Source: Undaria pinnatifida (taxonomy: Eukaryota > Sar > Phaeophyceae > Laminariales > Alariaceae). From it: 64,000 bases of DNA. Made by a program: the position numbers and the translations under genes. The notes beneath the pieces were generated by a model. The model did not search any database, had not been told where the DNA came from, and saw only the letters and a program-made list of their open reading frames with translations. The stretch is from assembly GCA_012845835.1 (NCBI GenBank), contig JABAKD010000007.1, positions 4,913,358 through 4,977,357 on the forward strand, written 5' to 3'. Below are positions 33,241 to 42,900 of the stretch, piece by piece (positions within the stretch are counted from its first letter, which is position 1; each line of letters begins with the position of its first letter).

Positions 33241-34640
33241 ATTCACCGCCTGTGTTCTCTAATTGTTGCTCTATCTCATTTAGTCATTTGTCAAGATTGT
33301 TCTGTTGCCATCTCCTCGGCAAGCTATGGTGTCGCTCCTTCTCCCCCCCGGTAGGTTCATTACTCCTGTCTGCTCTACCTCTCTGTCAGAACACGACCTT
33401 CATCTATCGGTCCGCCTCTGCCAGCTATTCACCTAACGACTAGGCCGTGGGTCCGCTGGACTCGACAGCTAGGTACTCTAGTTTGGTGGTGAACTATCCA
33501 ACCGGCTGAAGTTGGTCTTTTGCGATGCTAAACAGAGCGCGAACCACAAACATATCTAGTAGTCTGCTAAAAAACCCTACGAGTGAACAGCGCAATTATA
33601 ACCTAGTCGGCGACTTAATATTGGTTTTGTATCAGCCAATTGACAGCCTTCTAGGGTGTGTGGCTGATAAGACACATTCTACGGCGTACATTATCTAGTA
33701 CTAGTCCACGAGCGTCACCACTCATGCGTTTCGTGCTTCCTACGCAATACCTGGTATACCAGTACAACACTTCGAAGTACGCACGAGAACATACGTATAC
33801 AGGAGTGTGCGGTCTACATCGGACTGAAATACGCGCTGCACATCCCACTGCTGAACGACAAGAAAAAAACGAACCTGACCGCTTTTGCAAAGGCCGTAGT
33901 ACCTCATTGAACTAAAACAGTCCAAATCCAGGTGGTTTGTCGGCCACAACGTTGCTGCAGTTTCAACCGGGCCAACACGACGTATCTCATTTCAAACGAA
34001 CAGATTCATACGAGCTCGAAGACACAATTACCAGCACAAGGGGGGTGCAGATATTTTTCCCGCAGCCTGAAACCTAAGCTGCAGGGGTCCCTTTCGAGCT
34101 GGGCTGTCCTAAGCCCTAGCCGTGGATCCCCAGCCGCGGACATGTGCGCCGTCCAGACACATGCTATTACAGACCAAAGCTACGGTAGGGTATCGGTGGG
34201 GGGGGGTGTTAATACATGCTAATACCTGCATTTTCACTACCGGATTTAAGCCACTCCCACGAGTGACACTGTACCTCGCGGACACAAAAGACTTTACCCG
34301 ATTGTTTTTGGCGCAGTGTTGCTCACCATGGCATTGCGAATACATGTCGAATACATATAAAAAAAAACAGCATGATCTCGAATGAATAAGATCGCAAAGA
34401 AACGGGTGGGTCACTCCCGCGAGTGACCCCTAGCCACTGCCAAAGAATGCCGCAAAGGTGAACCCCTTGTCGCAGCTGTGGTCCAAGAGTAGAGGTGTGC
34501 GCCATTTTTGATGCCTCCTGAGGGTGGTTGCTTAAGGAGCTCTACTGTACCTCGCCCAAAAAACTAATTTTAGAATAACCTGAAAGTTCGACCCGATGAA
34601 CATCAAGTCCATGGCCTAGGTATACAAAAACATCACTAAT
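33241..34640. other. Unassigned stretch
   Basis: It holds the reverse copy of the CTCGCGCGAG-type repeat (34160-34280), a second palindromic GTCACTCCCGCGAGTGAC at 34410-34427 and an end-less M1 relic at 34525-34635. No gene. Confidence 0.4.
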
Positions 34641-34644
34641 ATTG

Positions 34645-34904
34645 GACGCGTGCTACGATAGAGGCGTCATCATCACTTTCCTTTTCTGAGGTTCTTCAGT
34701 TAGGGAGCTTAAGACCTCCCAAAAGATGATTTGGAGAAAAAAAAGCTGCTACACCGGATGAAAACATCCCATGGCCTAGCTAGGTAATGACGATAATCAT
34801 GCAAAAAAAAAAACCATTTCCGACGACTTTGGGTTAAGGAGCCCCGTCATTCAGAACCCATTTCAGACCAAAAGTGCTAGGTACCTCTATCGTTAGCACG
34901 CGTC
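34645..34904 (+). mobile_element. M1 MITE, intact copy
   Basis: 260 bp; left end GACGCGTGCTACGATAGAGG, right end TATCGTTAGCACGCGTC; ATTG duplicated (34641-34644, 34905-34908). The interior has CCATGGCCTAGC and GACTTTGGGTTAAGGAGCC. Confidence 0.88.
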
Positions 34905-34943
34905 ATTGCAAATCAAGGATGGCGTTCCGACGATTTTGGGTAT

Positions 34944-35209
34944 GACGGGTGCTACGACAGAGGTGCACCACTTCTGTTCTTAGGTCCCTCACGTTCAGAG
35001 CTTAATCCTTGACCTCCCCGAAAAACCGATTTGCACAAAACTAAACCTGCTACCGGATGGAACATCATCCCATGGCCTAGCTATTCAACGAAGAATCATG
35101 CAACGAAAAAAAAAATGACCTATTTCCGACGATTTTGGGTTAAGGAGCCCGGTCATTCAGAAAGCATTTCAGACGAAAAGTGGTAGGTACCTCTATCGTA
35201 GCACGTGCC
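34944..35209 (+). mobile_element. M1 MITE, intact copy
   Basis: 266 bp; left end GACGGGTGCTACGACAGAGG, right end CTATCGTAGCACGTGCC; GTAT duplicated on both sides. Confidence 0.85.
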
Positions 35210-35332
35210 GTATAAGCCCCCCCCGTCCTCCTGAACCCCCCCCCAAGAGTGCCGCCGCTACAGGATCATCCCACCATAGGGGTGCAGCGTGAGATTCTGA
35301 TCTCCTACCACGAGGAGCTCAATACCTCACCC

Positions 35333-35597
35333 GAAACGTGCTACGATAGAGGCGCATCACTTTTTTTCCGAGGTTCCTCAATTTGGGAGCTTGAAGACCT
35401 CTGACCAAAAATACTGATTTTGGAGAAAAAATAAAAGCTGATGCCGGATGAAAAAAAACCTTGGAAGCTCCGGTACACAACGAGAAAAGCATGCAAAAAA
35501 AAATGTGGTCTGTTTCCGACGATTTTGGGTCAAGTAGCTCCATCATTTCAGAAAAACAAATAGCTAAAAAAGTGTTACTTCTATCGTAGCGTGCCCC
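35333..35597 (+). mobile_element. M1 MITE copy
   Basis: 265 bp; left GAAACGTGCTACGATAGAGG, right TTCTATCGTAGCGTGCCCC; ACCC on both sides. The outermost bases of the ends have drifted. Confidence 0.75.
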
Positions 35598-36144
35598 ACC
35601 CGAAGCAAGACCTCGACGGCGTCCGTTCTCGCAATCCGACCAACACTTCTAAGCGCTAGACTAGTCCGAAAACAAACATCCCGGAAAAGGTATCCAGAGA
35701 CCAACCGGTAGTCCCTCGCTTGAGGAGCTAAATGCTCCAGAAACGTCGGACCCAAAAAGTACGACCCTCACCCTGGGATGACTCTAACACATTAATCGTG
35801 GCAGGCGTTTTCCTTCCGCCGAAAATCCCCAACAAGAATACATTTTTTTTTTTTTGCGTGGTGTGGCTTCCAGCAGCAGTGCGCACGGCAGTTAGCGATA
35901 GTTTTCGACTACCAACCAGTGCGCAAGTGTGCGCACTTTCGCTACCTGTCATGGCCAACTGGACAAGTATGGCTCTTCCCTTTTTAGGGTGGGTTTAAGC
36001 CGGAGAATCTGTGCCGCCGTCCAACCGAGAGTCTCCGTTTTCTTGTGTTTGTGGTGTCGTTTTCTATGCCTTGAAAGTTCACCGACGCACGCCGTTGGCA
36101 ACGGTCGCACGCAACGGTAGACGAGGTACACGCCATTCTTCTCT
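35598..36144. other. Unassigned stretch
   Basis: No gene or repeat end recognised. Confidence 0.35.
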
Positions 36145-36600
36145 GCAGGCTCACTCACTTGAGGTGCTCTAGTACCCCATGCAAAAAAAAAAGAGTGGGG
36201 GACAAAAATAAAACCGATACAGTACATACCTCCGAGAGGTCAACAATCCCAGGGCCACAAGAAAAAATAAAAAAAATAATAAAATAAACACGCATGTGAA
36301 TATTCGGACGAATTGGAGTTAAGGAGCCTCTGGTCATTGACTCCCTCACTTGAGGAACTCTATATCTCCCACACGCAGAATCTCTGAGTTGGAGAAAAAT
36401 AAAATGCCGCCCGAACGAACAACCCCCATGGCCTATATTTGGTATACCACAAGAAAAATATTGCAACCCCCCCCTCCCCCCCCCCCCCCCCCCCCCCCCC
36501 CCCCAGACGATTTGGGGGTCAAGGAGCCCATGGTCATTCGGAAAACGTTCGAGCCAAAAAAGGTTACCTTTCATCGTCCGTAGCTCACCCGTCACAAGCA
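36145..36600 (+). repeat. Two decayed M1-like bodies, one with a long C tract
   Basis: CACTCACTTGAGGTGCTCTA / CCTCACTTGAGGAACTCTA and TCGGACGAATTGGAGTTAAG / CAGACGATTTGGGGGTCAAG mark two bodies in tandem. A run of about 38 C (with one T) lies at 36468-36504. Inverted ends are missing. Confidence 0.55.
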
Positions 36601-36784
36601 TCCACCACCGCGAGTTTCTAGCGAGGGCTATCCTCTACAACTCCGGACGAGAATGTAAGGACCGTCTCGGATTATTGCGTATGAATACACGCTACATGCA
36701 CCACCTGAAGCAAAAGAAGTCCGCGCAACCGCTTTCAGCCTTTCGTGAGGTTTTGGAGCAGGGCATATCGCATGGCATTGCGTG

Positions 36785-37055
36785 GGAGAGGGAACGGTCA
36801 AGGAACAGGACAGGGTGGGAGGGTAGGCAGAGAGTGGCGGGCGCGTGAGTGGGGACGGTTAAGGAACAGAACAGGGTGGGAGGGTAGTCGAAGGGGGGCG
36901 GGGTCAAGAGGGGACAGCGGACGGGTAAGGAACCGAACAATGTGGGAGGGTAGACAGAGGAAGGCGGGGTAAAGGGGGGAGAACGGACGGATAAGGAACA
37001 TAACGAGGTGGAACGGTAGGTGGCGGGGAGCGGGGGAAAGGGGGGAGAGGGGTTA
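36785..37055. repeat. ~60-bp G-rich minisatellite, four units
   Basis: Units of ACGGTTAAGGAACAGAACAG GGTGGGAGGGTAG plus a variable GGCGGGG segment. The pyrimidine strand gives repeated Pro/Leu-rich frames. Confidence 0.8.
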
Positions 37056-37692
37056 TCGTTATACTTTAGTCGTTTAAACGACCCGAGCTGCTCGAACACA
37101 CTAGGGGTACGAAGCACGCTCAACAAAGAATATTTTCAAGACGTCAGCTGTAAGTTCGATCAATTTGCGGGTCGGTACTATCAAATAGCCCATCTTTACA
37201 AGCTGCATGATATTTCTGGACTGCGCGTTTCACAGATGTATCGCCCTTTGAAGACAAAAGCCAATGACCCACCTGGATGCTGCCAGGATCAACACGATGC
37301 TGTCACCAAGGGCAATGTCTAGCGCTGTATGTCGGCAAGATTGGAGAACTTTATAACTAATCGGTAGGTGCGTTTAGCCGACTAACTGACTGTAGTCGGC
37401 GAGTGGGCTCGTGAAACCGTCTGATGGCCAGGCGAATGAAGCGGGCCAAATCAGCTCCCACCGGCCGAGAGGGCCCCGCTCTAAAATGAAAGAATACATC
37501 CCATATAAACCTTTCTTCCCGCAAGTATGCAAACCCAATGAGTCGGATAGCCGGCACCTGAGGGACACGACTAACAATTAGTTCGACCAACGACTTGTTG
37601 GTTACTGAAGTCGAGCCGACTCACAGGGATCTAGTGACGTCGGTCTATGATCATTCTGCGCAATGATAGCATACTTCCTATACCCCTTATTA

Positions 37693-37947
37693 GACGCATG
37701 CCACGATAAAGTTGCGTACCTGTTTTTTGTTTTCTTGAGAATCCTAGCCCCTTGAGGAGGTCGATTCCCCACACAAAACCAAGTTTTGAGTGCAAGTGCA
37801 AGTGAAAACCGACGAACAACGCCATGGCCTAGGTATATAACAAAACATAAAATTTATAAAACAAATGTGATCTATCCAATCGGTTTTGGGTTTATACCAG
37901 GAGTTTCGCCGTCAGAAAAATGCGCTACCTCCATCGTGGTACGCGTC
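37693..37947 (+). mobile_element. M1 MITE, intact copy
   Basis: 255 bp; left GACGCATGCCACGATAAAG, right CATCGTGGTACGCGTC; ATTA duplicated (37689-37692, 37948-37951). Confidence 0.85.
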
Positions 37948-37951
37948 ATTA

Positions 37952-39305
37952 ACATCAATAGTATTCCTGTGTAACCGCGCAGCCCCTCAAGAGAGGGGAA
38001 AGCCTACAAGTACTATCGAACACATGTTGAGGTTTAAGGGATGATCCCACCTTTGCCTGCGATTCCATAGTTGAACAGAGTCAGCCCACCATTGTTGAAT
38101 AGAATCAGCCCACGACGGCAGGCGTTTCACCTTTCGGGCCCAACGTTTTCTGGCCGGTTGAGGCTCACTCATGCGTGGAACTATCGGTTACTAGGATAAC
38201 TTTTACGAGTGCAATGCTTGTTTTTAGGACCAGCGCATTGAAACGTTGGTCGGGTTGCGCAAACGAATGTCTTCCTCGGTCATGTGCTCGCCGGGTGAGA
38301 TATTGAGCTCCTCATAATGTCAGAAGCTCAGAGCCATCTGCTGCACCCCGTAGCGTTGGACGACCCAAGAGGTCTACATATACCCTACGAATATATACCC
38401 AGATCGTGGACTTTTGAAAAAACAGTGAAATTGAAACCCGATGAAGAAAATAGTTTTGCTCAAAATTTACCACCTATAGTACCCAAGTACCCTATTACTA
38501 CTTTAATAAGGTAGACCAAACCGGTACCCTACTACTACCTAATAAAACATCAATTAATGAGAGTCTACTTGTACGTATGAGTGCATCAAAGTGTTCAGAT
38601 AATTACTGGTATGTTAATTTGTTATACATGATAGGTGATAGAATACAACGCTATCTTGTGTTAGGTTTTGGTCTATGAAACTTACTAAAGGCGGGCGATC
38701 GGGGATAATAGTACGCAGCTTGCATAGATGAGTATCGACCCTTCGTCGAACTCACAGCTGATGTCGTCACAATATTTTTATTAAATAATCCCCATGGCCT
38801 AGGTGTACAAAAAATAACACACTACAGCACAAAACGAAAATTAACAATCATTCATGCGATAGCTTTGGGGTAAAGGAATGTTTGTTATTCCCGAAAAACA
38901 AAACACCACAAAAAAAAATATATCTCAAAACACTAAAAAACAATAAAACAATCGCATGACAGCACGCGTCTAAATCGTTATAATCCGGTTTGTGTTCTGA
39001 TATGTATGTATGTTTCGTGATATTTAGAGACAGGCATGCTACGGTAGGGCTTGCATGTTTTGGCAAGCCTTTTTCGGGCGGACGGGTCCCCGAAACTACC
39101 TGATGCGGTTACATTTTACGTTGGAGTTTCGCAACATTTTTGGTGGTACACCTACTTCGCCGTATCTGACGTATGTACCAGTATGGGCCTTGTCACGTAC
39201 GTTCGCTGATTTCGGGCGTCACTGTTACTTGTTTTGGCGCATGTACGACTTGGACTTGCTCCAGCTATGATGCATTATGCGTTCACCCCTTCTGTTTTTT
39301 TTTTT
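37952..39305. other. Unassigned stretch downstream of paralog A
   Basis: The missing C-terminal exon of paralog A would be expected in or below this stretch; no Cys-Cys stop was found on the minus strand. An MSID core copy lies at 38706-38762 and decayed M1 sequence at 38780-38960. Confidence 0.4.
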
Positions 39306-39309
39306 TTAA

Positions 39310-39550
39310 TTTCGTCCCTAGGGAATACCCCACTCCAGAGTGGCTGGAGCCAGCTCTGTGACCACTGACTTGGTTATGCGAGTTAATGTGAGAACAACAG
39401 CGACGACAACAAGACTACAACGACAACAACAGCAACGACGGAACAACAACAACAACAACAACAGCAGCAGCAGCAGTAAACAACGACACCACCACCACCA
39501 CCGCCACCACCACCAACAGCAACAACAACAACAACAACAACAACGAGATG
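39310..39550 (+). repeat. LINE-tail fragment with expanded CAA repeat
   Basis: GAATACCCCACTCCAGAGTG, GACCACTGACTTGGTTATGC, GTTAATGTGAGAACAACAGC, then CAA/CAG/CAC triplets to 39545. The same tail ends the LINE copy at 59.1 kb. Confidence 0.75.
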
Positions 39551-39798
39551 TTTCATCGGGTTGCGGTTTCGTATTTGGGTACATGAGCTCGTCGAGCAAG
39601 GAGCCTAGCCAAAAATGGCGTACCCCTGCCGTAGTATGCCTGTTTACCGAGGCCACGGAAGCGTTCCATCGAGATAGCAAGCGTTTACCACTTTTCGAAC
39701 GTCAATGTTTGGGTGATGTGTAGAGCTGCTCAAGTGGGGAGTCTGTCTCAAACGGTACGAGTAGCAGGCGTTGGAAGGTAGGGGACGCCTGCACACAC

Positions 39799-39961
39799 CT
39801 TCGCTACCCCCCAGCAGCCCGGAGTTCCAGCGGGTGGCATTATTTCCAAGATTTTCTCCACAAGGAAGCGGGTGGTTTCTTCGATCTTGAAGTTCAACTT
39901 GGCCGAGGTCTCGAACCACCCCATGAATCCGAATCGAAGGCAGAACGAATGTAGCGCCCTC
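39799..39961 (-). CDS. RAB32: Rab32 paralog A exon 6 (ETSAK)
   Basis: 163 nt between acceptor GGGTAG|GAGGGC and donor GCGAAG|GTGTGT. It encodes RRALHSFCLRFGFMGWFETS, then AKLNFKIEETTRFLVEKILE. The length equals paralog B exon 5. Four broken copies of this exon lie upstream in the preceding intron. Confidence 0.83.
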
Positions 39962-42900
39962 CTACCCATTTGACGGTAAAAAACACACACATGCACATGT
40001 GGGCGCGGCGCCATCACAAGTTAGTGCCGGATATCGTATGGATATCTTCGATTCACGCATGAAGCACTTTTGATATCGATTTGGAAGTACAGCTTGACCA
40101 GTCGAGTGTCTCGAACAAGCCCATGAACCCGTGGCGGAGGATGCAAGTGCTACGAGGTGGGCAGAACCAACTTCTTTATTGGGGTGGCACTACTTTCACT
40201 GTTATCGAAATCGATTTGTGGGTTATAGAGCTCCTCGGGTCAAGAACCTTGCAGGAGAAAAAAAAGTGGTGCATCTCTACCGTACTATTATTAGCACGGG
40301 TCTCCTAACGTAACCCCTTTACAGCTGGAACTCCTTTTGAGGGACAAAATTACTTGGAATTAGTATAGGGAGGGGTTTGGGGGTTCTAAAAGGGGTTAAG
40401 GAGGCCCGTCAGTCATACGTAGTTTTGTCATTTTTTTGGCTAAATATCTTTTTTAATCACGAGGCTTCCGAACCCGAAAATCGTAAGAAACTAAGTGCCG
40501 CTCTTATTGTTCAGGATAATCATTGATATGTAATATTTTGTGTACCTGGCCACGGGCTGTGTTCACCGGATTGCGGTATGCTTAACCCATTTCCGACTCC
40601 CGAGATTTTCCTAGTCCAACTCCAAGTGTTTTGTCCCCATGTCGCGAGTGCCGTGCTAAAAGGGTTAAATGTCGGTTTTGGGTGAGGTGTAGAGCTCCGC
40701 AGGCGAGGAGGTCCAGAAAAAAAAAGAGCGGACACCTCTACCGTAGCATGTGTCAAATTCCTACTGGTATTGCATAACGCCTCCGTATCAATTATTTTCA
40801 TCTGTTTCAGGCCGAGGTCTCGAACCACTCGATTAACCCACGGCAAAGTCTATCCCAATAAATCGCCTCTGATCGGTGAAAAAGCGCCATGCGACGAAGT
40901 CACAGGTTGGGTTTGGGCTTAAAAGCATCAGCCGGCAAAATCGCAAGTTTGTGTGCAGGACGTGAAAGGCGACAGCGGGAGAAATCACAGGTTGGTGCTG
41001 GATTTGAAAAGCACCAGGGGGCGAAATCACAGGTTAGCGCTGGACTTAAAAAGCACCAGCCGGCGAAGTCACAGGTTAACGCTGGACATGACATTGAACT
41101 TTCCATAGGGTTAGGGGTTTTGCTTCTGGATAACCGAGGGCTCGAACCACCCGATGAACCTGTGGCAAATACTCCATAGTAGCCCTATTTATCGCCTCGG
41201 ATCCCTTCTAAACGCACCAGCGGGCGAAATCACAGAGTAGGGTTTGACTTGAAAATCACAAGCAGGCAGAATCACATGATGGAGCTGGATTGAAAAAGCA
41301 CCAGCGGCCGAGGTCACAGGTTGATGCTGGACATCATATCGAATTAGTCCGCATGGGGTAAGGATTTTTTTGTATGGGGTGAACGAGGTATCGAACCACC
41401 CCATGAAGACGTAGCTCGACAAGGCAGAACGATTTTAGCGCCTCCATGCGTGATCGAAACAAACTGCAGTAGCATATTTTAGCTGCCGCTGAACTCGTGC
41501 GACAAGAGGTTTGTACCTGTAAATTGTGTGCACCGGTGTATGCTGTGATAGCAGCAAGACGCAGTGAAAGTAAGAAGTTAGGTTTCGGCAGAGTACGCTT
41601 CTGGGCTCCTGACACGAGGAGAGGAGCAACAATACCTCGCCCGAACACATGACTTTCCAAGGTCTTATTCGTTCGCGCAACCCGATCAACGTCTCCATGT
41701 GCGTTACTAGCCCTAACGCAAACATGCTCGTAAACCTATCACACTAACCGACGGTTTCGCGCTCTTGAGAAGCTCAACCGGTAACACGTAGCAGGTAACA
41801 GGTAAAAAACGTTCGGCCCTAGAGAGTGCAACCCGTACAGTGAGATGACTACAGGGTACAGTGAAAACAAGAAGAAGAACACAGACGCGTGCTGCGATAG
41901 AGTTGCACCATTTTTTTTCCAACACTACCCCTCAATTCTCGGGAGAGCTTAAGACCTCTCCCAAAACCTGATTCGGAGAAGAAGAAAAAAACTGCTGCTA
42001 CCGGATGAGACATCTTTCGGGGCCTAGATACACAACGAGAAGCATGCCAAAAAAACAAATGGCGTATTTCCGACGATTTTAGGTCAAGGCGCCCCGTCAT
42101 TCAGAAAAAAATGCCAAAAAACGGTATACCTCTATCGTAGTACACGTCAACAAGTTACCTGTCGACGACCGAGGCTAGATCACACTTGTTGGCCACTATC
42201 ACTACAGGCAGTCGGGTACCATCGGGCAATCGAACCTGCAGCACAGGCGTAGCATGTGGCGGAAGGTGGAGAGAGTAGAATGAACGAATGGCGTTGATGT
42301 TTGAGTTGAACAGACGAATGAAACGTGAGGCGGGAGAACATTCAATGAAGGAGACAAAGGGGTGCGCTGCCGTCATCTACGGGAAGGGAGGCGGTGTATG
42401 CTCATTTAACGCATATAGCCGAAGCCGTGAGACCGTGGACTCCTCACCGACCGGGCAGGCATCGCGTGCGCCAAGCGCGATGCGCCGCGAGGTATACGGC
42501 GAGGCACACGAAGGAGGGGGGTTATCATGAGGAACAGCGGACGGCCGGGTGCACAGCCACACGCCTGCTGCGATTTAGGTGGTCTGAATGACGGAGCGCT
42601 CTTTAACCCCTTTAGAGCCCTTAAACCCACCCCTACGCTAATTCCAAGTAACGCTGTTCCCTAAACGGGGTTCCAGCTGCAAGAACCCCGTAGGCGTTAA
42701 GACCAAATCGTCGAAACGTCGTTCTTATTTCGCAACATAAACTGATTTATCTTCTATACCCAAGCCATGGGATGTTTTTTTCATCGAGGCTGCACATTCA
42801 ATTTTGTTAAAAAGCAGTTTTCGGGTGAGGAACGGAGCTCCTGACGACACTACTTCCAGAAGGCAAATGGTTAACCTCTACCGTCAGCACGTGTCGTCCG

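Noticed and set aside
36439-36621. Poly-proline proteins near 36.5 kb (and similar at 45.2, 52.3 and 58.3 kb)
   Set aside because: They come from homopolymer C or G tracts in repeats, not from genes.
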